Assembly: GCA_031254035.1 (NCBI GenBank)
Contig: JAIRVF010000032.1
Location: 1-62,475, forward strand
Length of the DNA: 62,475 bases
Source of the DNA: Paenibacillus sp.
GTDB lineage: Bacteria > Bacillota > Bacilli > Paenibacillales > Paenibacillaceae
Reading direction: 5' to 3'
Each line of letters begins with the position of its first letter. Position 1 is the stretch's first letter. Shown piece after piece: positions 26,594-35,630 of the stretch. A program made the translations under genes and the position numbers. The notes below the pieces were generated by a model. It was given only the letters and a program-made list of their open reading frames with translations. It had not been told where the DNA came from and made no database searches.

Positions 26594-27325
26594 ATGCGTT
26601 TACGCGGCAGAAAAGGAATCCGGGAGAATCTGGAGGAGCAGAAAGGATTCGTTATCCTCGATCCCCGGTCGTATAAAGGGAAATGGCATACGTTATTCGG
26701 TAATGAGAATCCGATCTATGTGGAGCTTGGCATGGGCAAAGGCCAGTTTATCAGCCAAATGAGCTTCCGAAATCCGGATATTAATTTTATTGGCATCGAT
26801 ATGTATGACGAGTTGCTTCGCCGCGCCAGCGAAAAAGCGCGTTTGGCCTGGTCCGAGCGTGATGTCGAATTCCCTCCCAATTTGCGCCTAGCCTTGGCGA
26901 ACGTGGATTATTTGGAGGAAGTTTTTGACGAAGGTGAGCTCGAACGGATATTTCTGAATTTCAGCGATCCTTGGCCTAAAGCCAAACATGCGCGCCGGCG
27001 TTTGACCCATCCGCGTTATTTGGAGAAATACCGTCGTCTGCTGAATAGCAACGGAGAAATTCACCAAAAAACCGACTCGCAGACCTTATTTGAGTTCTCT
27101 CTTAATTCCTTTGCGGATTTTGGCCTGCAAATGGCGAATATTTCGCTCAACCTTCACCGCGAAGGAGCCAACGAGGAGCATGTCATGACCGAATATGAGT
27201 CGAAGTTTTTCGGACAGGGCGTTAATATCCATCGCTGCGAGGCTATCGTGGGAGATGAGGCGCTAAAGCGTTACCAAGAGCACCGTCTCGACAATTACCG
27301 GATTCAGGACAAGCCGCGAAAGTAA
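26594..27325 (+). CDS. trmB: tRNA (guanine-N7-)-methyltransferase
   Basis: A 243-residue SAM enzyme that makes m7G46 in tRNA. 'IYVELGMGKGQFISQMSFRN' is the SAM loop, 'FIGIDMYDELLRRA' the second strand, 'IFLNFSDPWPKAKHARRR' the catalytic block and 'LTHPRYLEKYRRLL' follows. The length and order are those of TrmB. GCGGAGG lies about 7 bases before the ATG. It is monocistronic, with a terminator at 27385-27420. Confidence 0.95.
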   Translation: MRLRGRKGIRENLEEQKGFVILDPRSYKGKWHTLFGNENPIYVELGMGKGQFISQMSFRNPDINFIGIDMYDELLRRASEKARLAWSERDVEFPPNLRLALANVDYLEEVFDEGELERIFLNFSDPWPKAKHARRRLTHPRYLEKYRRLLNSNGEIHQKTDSQTLFEFSLNSFADFGLQMANISLNLHREGANEEHVMTEYESKFFGQGVNIHRCEAIVGDEALKRYQEHRLDNYRIQDKPRK

Positions 27326-27384
27326 AAACTCGTAAGCAGCAATAATTCGGAGTAATATATTCGCGCATAGCCATGAACTCATAT

Positions 27385-27420
27385 AAAAAAGTGCCTTCCT
27401 ACAACGAAGGCACTTTTTTT
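27385..27420 (+). terminator. Intrinsic terminator after trmB
   Basis: GTGCCTTC (27391-27398) pairs with GAAGGCAC (27406-27413), bracketed by A6 and T7 tracts, so it can work both ways. Confidence 0.85.
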
Positions 27421-27430
27421 ATGATAGGAT

Positions 27431-27507
27431 TTATAAGTTTTTGGGGTCCCCGCAAAGTATTTGGAATACGCATCAAAGCATAGGCTCCACTTTGTGGGGT
27501 TATTTTA
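27431..27507. repeat. Dispersed repeat B, copy 3 (internally deleted)
   Basis: Keeps both ends (TTATAAGTTTTTGGGGTCC and CTTTGTGGGGTTATTTTA) but lacks the 60 or so central bases that hold the inner hairpins. Its last three bases, TTA, form the stop codon of the leftward glycosyltransferase gene. It serves as the uninterrupted reference for the copy at 37741-37963. Confidence 0.8.
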
Positions 27508-28620
27508 TTCCAGCATATCAATAATACTTTGCGCGCTTTCGAGTGGGCGGTAGCGGGCGATACTCGTGAGCTGGTCCTCTCTGCGCTGGCGGATGGCATC
27601 GAGCTCTTGAGTGAGCTTGTTCATCCATTTAACGATCACTTCCAGGGACGAAATGGGTTCGCCCAGCCCTTGCGCGGTGAAATAAAGGCAATTTTCCTCC
27701 TCCTGCCCAGGCAGGGGATGGTGGAAGAGCATCGGAATGCCTTTGGCAAGCCCTTCGGTGCAGGTCATTCCACCCGGCTTGGTGACGAGCAGATCCGATA
27801 CTTCCATCAGCTTGTCCACTTCGAGCGTGAATCCGATCAGCCGGATGTTCGGATGATTATAACGCGGGTCCTGTTCGAGCTTCTTCCGTTCTTTTTCATT
27901 ATTGCCTAGGCAAAACAGGATCTGAACATCTTCTTTCCATCGGGTCAGAAATTCGTTAATAACATCATCGCTCATGATGCCCCAGCCGCCGCCCATGACC
28001 ATAACGGTTGGCATATCCTTCAGATTGAACTTCTCGCGTATTTCATCCTTCACAGGATGCTCCCAGAAGCTCGGATGAACCGGAATGCCTGTCACCTTGA
28101 TTCTGGATGAAGGTACACCCTGATTGAGCATCTTGCTGCGCACCTCTTGCGTGGAAACGAGATAGCGGTCAACCTCAGGACTGATCCAGGTTCCATGGGC
28201 ATCGTAGTCGGTAATGACCGTACACAGCAAAATGGGCTCGCCGAGCCGTTTTAGACGCGATATGACAGCACTCGGGATGGGATGCGTGCATACGACAATA
28301 TCTGGTTCGAGCTGGTTGACGACATTTTTTGTATGGGTATAAAAAATACGATGAAGCGCAAGCGTCGTAAAACGGTTCAATGATTTATTATATTGATGGC
28401 GGTACATCATGCCGACCAGCTTGGGCTGGGAGAGCACGGTTTTTTTATATGCTGTAATAATTAATGGAGCAACTTTGGGATTCAAAAAACTTCCAAGTTC
28501 AAGGACTTTCGTCTGAACATCCGGTAAGAGTTTGCGTAGACTGCTTGAGAGTGCATACGCAGCCCGAGTATGTCCAGCCCCGAAGCCTTCAGATAATAAC
28601 AATACTCTTTTCTTTACCAC
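27505..28620 (-). CDS. MGDG-synthase-type glycosyltransferase (UgtP-like)
   Basis: A 371-residue GT28-type enzyme, family of processive diacylglycerol beta-glucosyltransferases. The N-terminal MGDG_synth domain has 'LLLSEGFGAGHTRAAYAL'. The C-terminal nucleotide-sugar domain has 'VMVMGGGWGI', 'LFCLGNN' and 'VTKPGGMTCTEGLAKGIPML' and 'PLPGQEEENC'. Likely it makes glucosyl-diacylglycerol for membrane lipid or lipoteichoic acid anchors. I prefer the GTG at 28620 (8 bases after AGGTG) over the TTG at 28626. The PAP2 gene lies 51 bases upstream in the same direction, so both may act in lipid metabolism. The stop codon comes from repeat B. Confidence 0.85.
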   Translation of the reverse strand: MVKKRVLLLSEGFGAGHTRAAYALSSSLRKLLPDVQTKVLELGSFLNPKVAPLIITAYKKTVLSQPKLVGMMYRHQYNKSLNRFTTLALHRIFYTHTKNVVNQLEPDIVVCTHPIPSAVISRLKRLGEPILLCTVITDYDAHGTWISPEVDRYLVSTQEVRSKMLNQGVPSSRIKVTGIPVHPSFWEHPVKDEIREKFNLKDMPTVMVMGGGWGIMSDDVINEFLTRWKEDVQILFCLGNNEKERKKLEQDPRYNHPNIRLIGFTLEVDKLMEVSDLLVTKPGGMTCTEGLAKGIPMLFHHPLPGQEEENCLYFTAQGLGEPISSLEVIVKWMNKLTQELDAIRQRREDQLTSIARYRPLESAQSIIDMLE

Positions 28621-28671
28621 TCTCAATTCACCTGTTCCTGCGTAGTTTTCCTTAGATCCAACATATCGGCT

Positions 28672-29199
28672 TTAGGGCCACAATGCAACCGTCGCGACCG
28701 CCACAGACGTACCTATTACAGCTCCTGCGAGCACATCGGAAGGGTAATGAAGGCCCAAATAAATCCGAGATATTCCTACGAGGCAGCTGAGCGGCAGAAA
28801 CAAATAGATCCATTCCGGATGTCCCAATATGAGGGGAATCGCCAGCGAAAAGGCAGCCGTCGTATGCCCGGATGGGAAAGAATGATCCTTCAGCGGGTTG
28901 CGGAACGTCCGCGTACCCGGCAGTGCCAGATAGGGCCGAATTCTAGGATAGAGCTTCTTGGCAGCCGCAACCGGTATATGGCTGACGGCTAGGGCGATAG
29001 CGGCCTGTGCGCCGGACGTGCTCCAGGAAGAGGGGCCGAAGAACCAAATCAGCACGCTGGCGGCAATTGCAAAGGTGGCTCCGCCCAGATGCGTAATATA
29101 ATAGAGCCAAAAATTGAGAAAACGGTTATGGAGACGTCCGTTAATATATTGAAATAATTTCTTGTCGATTAGTACGAATCCCATGAGCAAACGTCTCAT
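28672..29199 (-). CDS. PAP2-type membrane phosphatase
   Basis: A 175-residue protein with five or six membrane helices. The phosphatase signature is complete: KKLYPRIRPYL (KxxxxxxRP), 'DHSFPSGHTTAAFSLAI' (PSGH) and 'SRIYLGLHYPSDVLAG' (SRxxxxxHxxxD). Substrates of the family include undecaprenyl pyrophosphate and phosphatidic or phosphatidylglycerol phosphate. GGAGGAATGGA lies immediately before the ATG at 29199. It probably forms an operon with the downstream glycosyltransferase. Confidence 0.88.
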   Translation of the reverse strand: MRRLLMGFVLIDKKLFQYINGRLHNRFLNFWLYYITHLGGATFAIAASVLIWFFGPSSWSTSGAQAAIALAVSHIPVAAAKKLYPRIRPYLALPGTRTFRNPLKDHSFPSGHTTAAFSLAIPLILGHPEWIYLFLPLSCLVGISRIYLGLHYPSDVLAGAVIGTSVAVATVALWP

Positions 29200-29349
29200 T
29201 CCATTCCTCCGTTTTAACGCCTTGAATAGGCAATTTATGCATGCGGCGACCCCGGATGGCTTCCACTTTAAGTTAATCATATTTTTTATTCTGGTCTTTT
29301 TCAAGGCGAAAGTCCTGTAATCTGGATAAAGTTGTAGTTTTGACTTCAC

Positions 29350-29884
29350 TTTACAGAACCTTTACAATGATTCAAACAGCAATTATCCGTTTAAGAGTTC
29401 AAAAAGGATTACATTTTTAGAGGGCGGCGCATGCCTGTTGCGGGCGCGGTCTCTTCTGCTGAGAAAGACGTGGATACACGTTTTTCTTTATTTAAGAATT
29501 AAACTTTTCGTGGACTTTTCTCGTTTATAAATATGAAAGACGGTAATGATGTGAATTGATGATTAAAAAAAGGAGGGACTTGAGAAATAAAAAAGAGGTA
29601 AACAGATGAAAATAAGAACTAACGGTCATGAAAATAAGCTTGGAGTGCCTCAGGCGCCAGGATAACGCTTCTCTTCCGCTTTTTTGGAACATGAGGAGTT
29701 ATTACGCTTTTGACAAAAAGCTGAAAACCGTGGAAAATCGATATGTCGTTCGAAGACATAGCGAAAAAAAAGAAATTCGAAGGCAAAGGGTCTTAAGGGT
29801 CATAAAAAAAGAACAGTAAATGTTCCGTAATCAAAGAGAGAAAAAATCGATTATGAGAGGTAAAAAAGGGGGGTTCTGAGAAAC
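29350..29884 (+). other. Long leader region upstream of the GT2 gene
   Basis: A 535-base stretch without a clear long gene. It holds a terminator-like hairpin at 29464-29486 (AAAGACGTG, GATA loop, CACGTTTTT). A small ORF lies at 29606-29665 (MKIRTNGHENKLGVPQAPG) with AAGAGGT before it, and a basic 42-codon ORF lies at 29691-29819 with a weak ribosome binding site. It is purine-rich after 29550. The layout suggests a structured or translated leader, but I recognise no known riboswitch class. Confidence 0.4.
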
Positions 29885-31123
29885 ATGATAGACGCCATAT
29901 TTATCGCGATGCAAGTCCTTTTGGCCGCGATCGGTGTATACCAGTTTGTGTTCTCAATTTTGGGTCTATACAGGAAAAAGAAAAAACAGCACTATCCGGC
30001 AACAAAATCCTTTGCGGTACTCGTAGCCGCCCACAATGAGGAGCAAGTCGTAGGAGCGCTGATGGAGAACCTGAAGCAGCTTGACTATCCGAAGGATATG
30101 TACGACGTTTTTGTTATTTGCGACAATTGTACGGACAACACGGCAAAGATCGTCCGGGAGCATGGCATGAACGCCTGCGTCCGCACGAACAACAATCTTC
30201 GTGGTAAGGGTTATGCCATCGAATGGATGCTTAAAGAGCTGTGGGCTATGCCACGCCAGTATGACGCTGTCGTTATGTTTGACGCTGACAACCTGGCCGA
30301 CGTGAACTTCCTGAAGGAAATGAACGACGATTTGTGCTCAGGTGCACGCGTAGTTCAAGGCTATATCGATACCAAGAATCCGGAGGATTCCTGGATCACG
30401 GCTGCTTACGGTATTTCGTATTGGTACATCAACCGTCTATGGCAGCTTTCACGTCATAACATGAATATGGCCAATTTCCTCGGTGGTACAGGGATGTGTT
30501 TTGAAACCAACCTGCTCAAGGAAATAGGCTGGGGAGCGACCAGTCTGGTCGAAGACCTTGAGTTTACGATGCGCAGCGTTAAGCGCGGCGTGTATCCGAA
30601 GTTTAATTACGATGCCAAAGTATTTGATGAGAAGCCACTGACTTTCAAGGCTTCAGCGAGACAACGTCTGCGCTGGATGCAGGGACACTTCACGGTAGCA
30701 CGTCGCTATTTCTTTCCTCTGCTCTGGCAGGCAATCAAGGAACGCAGTATAGTCAAACTGGATTTGGCTTTGTATGGTGCCAACGTATACATCGTACTAC
30801 TGACTTTCCTGATGACAGCGGTGATGTGGGTAGATAGCACGTTTTTTGCTGGTCCGCATATCGCGAACCTTTATGGATATCTGCCGGTATGGCTCAGCTT
30901 TACAGCCATTGTCGCAAACGTGTTTACCTTCCTGGCAGCCATGTTCCTGGAAAAGGTTACTTACAAGAAGGTGTATCTGTATCTGATACTCTTCCCAGCT
31001 TACCTAATTTCCTGGTATCCGATCACGTTCTATGCGTTCTTCACACAAAACAACAAGCAGTGGAGCCATACTGAGCATACGCGGGTGGTCCGCCTGGAAG
31101 AAGTACAGAGCAAACAGGGATAA
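29885..31123 (+). CDS. Membrane GT2-family glycosyltransferase
   Basis: A 412-residue processive-type beta-glycosyltransferase. One N-terminal membrane helix (about 3-25), then the GT-A domain with 'VLVAAHNEEQVVGALMENL', 'ICDNCTDNTAKIVREHG', DxD-like 'MFDADN', the acceptor motif 'SLVEDLEFTMRSVKRG' and 'ARQRLRWMQGHF' (QxxRW form). Three or four C-terminal membrane helices follow. It probably builds an exopolysaccharide or glycolipid at the membrane. GGGGGG lies about 11 bases before the ATG. It stands alone, behind a 535-base leader. Confidence 0.88.
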   Translation: MIDAIFIAMQVLLAAIGVYQFVFSILGLYRKKKKQHYPATKSFAVLVAAHNEEQVVGALMENLKQLDYPKDMYDVFVICDNCTDNTAKIVREHGMNACVRTNNNLRGKGYAIEWMLKELWAMPRQYDAVVMFDADNLADVNFLKEMNDDLCSGARVVQGYIDTKNPEDSWITAAYGISYWYINRLWQLSRHNMNMANFLGGTGMCFETNLLKEIGWGATSLVEDLEFTMRSVKRGVYPKFNYDAKVFDEKPLTFKASARQRLRWMQGHFTVARRYFFPLLWQAIKERSIVKLDLALYGANVYIVLLTFLMTAVMWVDSTFFAGPHIANLYGYLPVWLSFTAIVANVFTFLAAMFLEKVTYKKVYLYLILFPAYLISWYPITFYAFFTQNNKQWSHTEHTRVVRLEEVQSKQG

Positions 31124-31139
31124 ACTTTGGAATTAAAAG

Positions 31140-31169
31140 TTGACAAGTGTATTGCTCATGTGATATATT
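31140..31169 (+). promoter_or_regulatory. infC operon sigma-A promoter
   Basis: TTGACA (31140-31145), an 18-base spacer and TATATT (31164-31169). The transcript would begin near 31176 with a leader of about 205 bases. Confidence 0.65.
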
Positions 31170-31175
31170 AATCTA

Positions 31176-31329
31176 GTACGTTAAAAACAGAATGGATTTT
31201 CAAGCAGAAGCACCAGCTTCTCACCTGACCGACGAAGGTTGGCGGGTTATGATCCGATGATTTATGAATGCGAAACTTCATGAAGAATTGATCATAGGGA
31301 TGCTGGTAGATGACACCGGTATCCCTTTT
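31176..31329 (+). ncRNA. L20-type autoregulatory leader with attenuator
   Basis: Structured leader in front of infC-rpmI-rplT. 'GCAGAAGCACCAGCTTCTC' near 31205 forms a hairpin. The leader ends in a terminator: GGGAT (31297-31301) pairs with ATCCC (31321-31325), with GCTGGT/ACACCGGT inside, then TTTT. In Bacillus subtilis, ribosomal protein L20 binds this leader and favours the terminator. Position, operon and terminator fit; I have not checked the covariance model. Confidence 0.6.
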
Positions 31330-31379
31330 AATTTGCTTTTACTTGAGAATTGCCTAGATGAATATGGAGGTGGACGGTT

Positions 31380-31892
31380 ATCAGTAAGGATCATATGATT
31401 AATGACGAGATTCGGGCGAAAGAGGTTCGTTTGGTTGGAGCGGAAGGCGAACAAATTGGTATCAAACCGATTCGTGAAGCACTTCAAATGGCGATAGATG
31501 CGAATCTCGACTTGGTGAATGTGGCGCCTCAGGCGAAACCACCAGTGTGCCGCATCATGGATTACGGCAAGTTCCGTTATGAGCAGCAGAAGAAAGAAAA
31601 AGAAGCCCGTAAGAATCAGAAAATCGTTGATATCAAAGAAGTATGGTTCCGAGCTAACATTGAGGAGCATGATTACCAAACCAAGCTTCGCAATGTCGTC
31701 AAGTTTTTGAAAGACGGCGACAAAGTGAAATGCTCTGTCCGTTTCCGCGGACGTGAGATCACTCACGCCAATATTGGTCAGAAGATTTTGGAACGTGTCA
31801 AAACGGAAGTTGCTGAGATTTCCGCCATTGAACGCCAACCGAAACTGGAAGGCCGCAGTATGATTATGATTTTGGCTCCAAAAGCCCAATAG
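31380..31892 (+). CDS. infC: Translation initiation factor IF-3
   Basis: A 170-residue factor that binds the 30S subunit and checks start-codon pairing. The N-domain has 'INDEIRAKEVRLVG' and 'DLVNVAPQAKPPVCRIMDYGK'. The linker is 'EQQKKEKEARKNQK', and the C-domain ends 'LILAPKAQ'. I place the start at an ATC codon (31380). GGAGG (31366-31370) is 9 bases upstream, and the peptide then reads ISKDH-MINDEI, matching the ISKD start of B. subtilis IF-3, which uses ATT. The first ATG, at 31395, has no ribosome binding site. A rare start codon lets IF-3 repress its own synthesis. Confidence 0.9.
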   Translation: MSKDHMINDEIRAKEVRLVGAEGEQIGIKPIREALQMAIDANLDLVNVAPQAKPPVCRIMDYGKFRYEQQKKEKEARKNQKIVDIKEVWFRANIEEHDYQTKLRNVVKFLKDGDKVKCSVRFRGREITHANIGQKILERVKTEVAEISAIERQPKLEGRSMIMILAPKAQ

Positions 31893-31910
31893 TCCTGAGG
31901 AGGAAGTACA

Positions 31911-32111
31911 ATGCCTAAAATGAAAACACACAGCAGCCTGAAAGGCCGCTTTAAAGTAACTGGTTCCGGTAAAGTTACCCGTTACAAAGCTTACAGAAAT
32001 CATTTGCTTTCCCACAAGTCCAAGCGCGCTAAACGCGTACTCGCAGGTAACCCTGAAATGGCTCCTGGGGATGTAAAACGTTTGAAGCAAGGCTTGGCTA
32101 ACTTGAAATAG
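31911..32111 (+). CDS. rpmI: 50S ribosomal protein L35
   Basis: A 66-residue, very basic protein: '[20 protein letters not shown]' and '[17 protein letters not shown]'. It is a normal-length L35. GAGGAGG lies 7 bases before the ATG. Middle gene of the conserved infC-rpmI-rplT operon. Confidence 0.97.
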   Translation: MPKMKTHSSLKGRFKVTGSGKVTRYKAYRNHLLSHKSKRAKRVLAGNPEMAPGDVKRLKQGLANLK

Positions 32112-32142
32112 TTAACAACACATTTTTGGGAGGTTTTTTATA

Positions 32143-32502
32143 ATGGCAAGAGTAAAGGGCGGATTCGTCGTTCGTCGTAGACATAAGAAAGTATTGAAAC
32201 TTGCAAAAGGTTATTTCGGTTCCAAACACCGCATTTTTAAAACAGCTAACGAACAAGTAATGAAGTCGATGGTATATGCATACCGTGACCGTCGTACAAC
32301 AAAACGTAACATGCGCAGACTGTGGATCGTTCGTATCAATGCGGCTGCACGCATGAACGGATTGTCTTACAATAAATTGATGCATGGATTGAAACTGGCT
32401 GGAGTGGACATCAACCGCAAAATGCTGGCTGATCTTGCCGTGCATGACATCAACGCATTCAACTCCATCGCGACAGTTGCCAAAGAAAAAATCAACGCTT
32501 AA
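32143..32502 (+). CDS. rplT: 50S ribosomal protein L20
   Basis: A 119-residue basic protein beginning [20 protein letters not shown] and ending with '[17 protein letters not shown]'. It is needed early in 50S assembly and is the likely repressor of its own operon through the leader at 31176-31329. GGGAGG lies about 9 bases before the ATG. A terminator follows at 32540-32588. Confidence 0.97.
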   Translation: MARVKGGFVVRRRHKKVLKLAKGYFGSKHRIFKTANEQVMKSMVYAYRDRRTTKRNMRRLWIVRINAAARMNGLSYNKLMHGLKLAGVDINRKMLADLAVHDINAFNSIATVAKEKINA

Positions 32503-32539
32503 TTTTTTGGATGTGTAATCATCCGAGCTTGATTTTCTT

Positions 32540-32588
32540 AACGCCTTTAATGTGGAAAGGAATTTCCCGTTAAAGGCGTTTTGTTTTT
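32540..32588 (+). terminator. Intrinsic terminator after rplT
   Basis: AACGCCTTTAA (32540-32550) pairs with TTAAAGGCGTT (32570-32580), followed by TTGTTTTT. Confidence 0.85.
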
Positions 32589-32669
32589 ATTTGGGCGAAA
32601 AGAAAGCGGCAAAGGAAAAACGATGGTTCATGTCACAAAACAACAGTTTGAGATTGTTACATAAAAATG

Positions 32670-32704
32670 AGCCTTGAAGGATATGATTCCTTCGAGGCTT
32701 TTGT
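32670..32704 (+). terminator. Second terminator-like hairpin before the BMP gene
   Basis: A 12-bp stem, AGCCTTGAAGGA (32670-32681) with TCCTTCGAGGCT (32688-32699), then TTTTG. It insulates the BMP lipoprotein gene from the ribosomal operon. The remaining part of 32503-32905 holds TGTCGAA (32725-32731, Spo0A-box-like) and TATAAT (32827-32832) without a good -35 box. Confidence 0.65.
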
Positions 32705-32905
32705 TAATATTGTTGTCAAAAAAATGTCGAAATAGGTCTTATTGTCCAAAATATTACTGGATTTTGAACATGGTAAAATGTATAATTTGTCTGTAGAATG
32801 CCCAACACTTGATTGAGCCTTTTTGCTATAATTGACCACGGATCAATTTGTGGGAAGGCAATGTCGTTTAAGGGAATACATTTCATTCTAGGGGGACAAA
32901 TCTAA

Positions 32906-33940
32906 ATGAAAAAAATGTTCAAATTGTCGCTGATCGCGCTGCTAGCGTTTTCAGTCGTACTGGCAGGTTGCGGTAAAAAGAAAGAAGAGACAAACGCATC
33001 TGGCGGCGATTCCGCAGGAACTGCAAAATCCAGCGTTAAGGTAGGTCTGGTTACTGACGTGGGCGGGGTTAATGATAAATCCTTTAACCAATCCGCTTGG
33101 GAAGCTCTCGAAGCTTTGAAGAAGGACAAGGGTATCGATGATCAGTATCTGCAAAGTAAATCCAAAGAAGATTATGTTACAAATCTGAACAAATATGTTA
33201 AAGGTAAATACGACCTGACTTGGGGTATCGGTTTTGATCTTGGCGCCGACATGAAAACCGTTGCAGACCAAAATCCGGAAGCAAACCTTGCAATCATTGA
33301 CGCAGTTGTGGATGCACCTAACGTACATTCCGTAACATTTGCTGAAAATGAAGGCGCATTCCTGGTCGGCGTCGTTGCAGCCAATATGTCCAAAACTGGC
33401 AAAGTCGGTTTTGTCGGTGGTTCTGAAATTCCAGTTATCAAACGTTTTGAAGCTGGTTTCAAGGCTGGCGTAAAAGCGGCTAATCCGAACGTTGATATTA
33501 AAATCAACTATACTGGCGCATTTGATAAGCCTGATGCAGGTAAAGCAGCAGCTGCTACCATGTACAATGACGGCGTGGACATCATTTTCCATGCTTCCGG
33601 CGCTACAGGTACCGGCGTATTTAACGAAGCGATTGCACGTAACAAAGCAGGCGGCAGCAAAGTTTGGGTTATCGGCGTGGACAAAGACCAATCTCTCGAA
33701 TTTGGCGATGACGTAACTCTGACTTCGATGGTAAAAGGCGTGTCTACAGCTGTTGATAAAGTAACTAGAGAAGTGATCGACGGTACGTTTAAAGGCGGAG
33801 CTGAGACACTCGGTCTGAAAGAAAACGGCGTAGGTCTTCCTGAGACTTCCACCAAAAACGTTCCTGCGGACGTATTGAAAAAAGTTGATGAATTCAAGGA
33901 AAAAATCATCAGCGGCGAGATCAAAGTTCCAAAAGAATAA
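32906..33940 (+). CDS. BMP-family nucleoside-binding lipoprotein
   Basis: A 344-residue substrate-binding lipoprotein of the Bmp/Med (TmpC, NupN) family. Signal peptide with lipobox LAGC (Cys22), then 'VGLVTDVGGVNDKSFNQSAWEALEAL', 'IGFDLGADMKTVADQNPEANLAIIDAV', 'TFAENEGAFLVGVVAANMSKTGKVGFVGG' in pieces, and 'HASGATGTGVF' and 'VIGVDKDQS' around the nucleoside pocket. GGGGGACAAA precedes the ATG. The ATPase and two permease genes follow, although a terminator at 34021-34050 intervenes. That allows more binding protein than transporter. Confidence 0.93.
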   Translation: MKKMFKLSLIALLAFSVVLAGCGKKKEETNASGGDSAGTAKSSVKVGLVTDVGGVNDKSFNQSAWEALEALKKDKGIDDQYLQSKSKEDYVTNLNKYVKGKYDLTWGIGFDLGADMKTVADQNPEANLAIIDAVVDAPNVHSVTFAENEGAFLVGVVAANMSKTGKVGFVGGSEIPVIKRFEAGFKAGVKAANPNVDIKINYTGAFDKPDAGKAAAATMYNDGVDIIFHASGATGTGVFNEAIARNKAGGSKVWVIGVDKDQSLEFGDDVTLTSMVKGVSTAVDKVTREVIDGTFKGGAETLGLKENGVGLPETSTKNVPADVLKKVDEFKEKIISGEIKVPKE

Positions 33941-34020
33941 TTTCTAACCGCTTCTGATCATCTGAGAATTAAATGTGTTTCATGAATACGGGAATTTCTT
34001 GCATAAAATCCCGAAACGAC

Positions 34021-34050
34021 AAGGCTGGTTGATATAACTAGCCTTGTTCT
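34021..34050 (+). terminator. Partial terminator between the BMP gene and its transporter genes
   Basis: AAGGCTGGTT (34021-34030) pairs with AACTAGCCTT (34037-34046), followed by GTTCTTACTTT, a broken T tract. Likely it lets some transcripts through to the ATPase and permease genes. Confidence 0.65.
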
Positions 34051-34094
34051 TACTTTCTGGCCTAAAGCCAAAATAAAGATATAAGGGTGATCTC

Positions 34095-35630
34095 ATGGAT
34101 GCAGCGACCCCTGTCGTTGAGTTGAAGCAAATAACCAAACGCTTTCCCGGCATCGTTGCCAACGACTCCATCAGCTTAAAGCTGCAAAAGGGAGAAATTC
34201 ACGCATTGCTCGGCGAGAACGGTGCGGGAAAATCAACCTTGATGAATATCGTTTTCGGATTATACCAGCCGGATGAGGGCAGTATCGAGATGAATGGCAA
34301 ACCCGTCATCATCGATAGTCCCAATAAAGCGATTGAGCTTGGAATCGGAATGGTCCATCAGCATTTCAAGCTGGTTCAGCCGTTTACCGTAACCGAAAAC
34401 ATCGTTCTTGGTATGGAGCCGAAAAAAATGGGGATTCAGCTTGATTACAAGACTTCAGTCGCCAAGATCAAGAAGCTTTCAGACCAATACGGTCTCAAAG
34501 TAAATCCGAATGCTAAAATTCAGGATATTTCCGTCGGCATGCAGCAGCGTGTCGAAATATTAAAGACACTTTACCGCGGTGCGGACATTCTAATTTTTGA
34601 CGAACCTACCGCCGTTTTGACGCCTCAAGAGATTAGCGATTTGATGGGGATCATGAAACGCCTTGTCGAAGAGGGCAAGTCGATTATACTTATCACGCAC
34701 AAACTGAAAGAAATTATGCAAATTTCCGATAAGGTTACGATTATCCGGCGCGGCAAGGTAATTGATACCGTAAAAACGTCGGAGACCAATCCGAATGAGC
34801 TTGCAGAAAAAATGGTCGGACGCAATGTGTCCTTTAAAGTGGACAAGCAACCGGCTTCGCCGAAACAAACCGTACTTGATGTGAAAAACATAACAATGAA
34901 AAACAAAAACGGCATTGCCGTGCTTAAAGGTATGAATCTAAATGTCCGTGCTGGAGAGATTCTGGGAATCGCTGGTGTTGACGGTAACGGGCAAAGCGAG
35001 TTGATTGAGGCATTGACGGGACTGGCCCATGTCGATGGCGGTACCATCGAACTGAATGGGAAGGATATTGCCAATAAAAGTCCACGCCAAATCACGGAAA
35101 GCGGCGTATCCCACATCCCGGAAGACCGTCATAAACATGGACTCGTTCTTGACTTTTCCATGAGTGAAAACATGGTATTGGAGACGTATTATAAGGCGCC
35201 TTACAATAAAATGGGTTTCTTGAACAAAAATGAGATCGAGAAACAGGCGAAACGTCTGATTGAGCAGTTTGATGTCAGAACACCAAGTATTGAGACGAAA
35301 GCGCGCTCCTTATCTGGCGGTAACCAGCAAAAAGCGATTATAGCCCGGGAAATAGACAAAAATCCGGATCTGCTTATTGCAGCACAGCCGACCCGAGGTC
35401 TGGACGTTGGCGCCATAGAATTCGTGCAAAAACAGCTGGTTGCACAGCGGGATCAAGGCAAGGCTGTATTGCTGATATCTTTTGAGCTGGATGAAATTAT
35501 GAACGTTTCCGACCGGATTGCGGTTGTCTACGAGGGGAAAGTTGTAGGCGAGGTTCTGCCTGAGGAAACCAATGACCAGGAGCTTGGCCTGATGATGGCC
35601 GGCAGCAAGGTTGCGGGAGGTAAAGCGTAA
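34095..35630 (+). CDS. Nucleoside ABC importer ATPase (NupO-like)
   Basis: A 511-residue protein with two fused ABC domains, as in ribose and nucleoside importers. The first Walker A is '[18 protein letters not shown]' with Q-loop '[15 protein letters not shown]' and signature '[13 protein letters not shown]'. Walker B is '[13 protein letters not shown]'. The second has a degenerate Walker A, '[17 protein letters not shown]', signature '[15 protein letters not shown]' and '[16 protein letters not shown]'. Degeneracy in the second half is normal for this group. GGGTGAT is just before the ATG. Its stop overlaps the next start (TAATG). Confidence 0.92.
   Translation: MDAATPVVELKQITKRFPGIVANDSISLKLQKGEIHALLGENGAGKSTLMNIVFGLYQPDEGSIEMNGKPVIIDSPNKAIELGIGMVHQHFKLVQPFTVTENIVLGMEPKKMGIQLDYKTSVAKIKKLSDQYGLKVNPNAKIQDISVGMQQRVEILKTLYRGADILIFDEPTAVLTPQEISDLMGIMKRLVEEGKSIILITHKLKEIMQISDKVTIIRRGKVIDTVKTSETNPNELAEKMVGRNVSFKVDKQPASPKQTVLDVKNITMKNKNGIAVLKGMNLNVRAGEILGIAGVDGNGQSELIEALTGLAHVDGGTIELNGKDIANKSPRQITESGVSHIPEDRHKHGLVLDFSMSENMVLETYYKAPYNKMGFLNKNEIEKQAKRLIEQFDVRTPSIETKARSLSGGNQQKAIIAREIDKNPDLLIAAQPTRGLDVGAIEFVQKQLVAQRDQGKAVLLISFELDEIMNVSDRIAVVYEGKVVGEVLPEETNDQELGLMMAGSKVAGGKA

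Noticed and set aside
29401..29520. Cyclic-di-GMP riboswitch before the glycosyltransferase gene
   Set aside because: The GC-rich GCGGCGC/GGGCGCGG segment looked suggestive, but I could not find the conserved GEMM sequence blocks.
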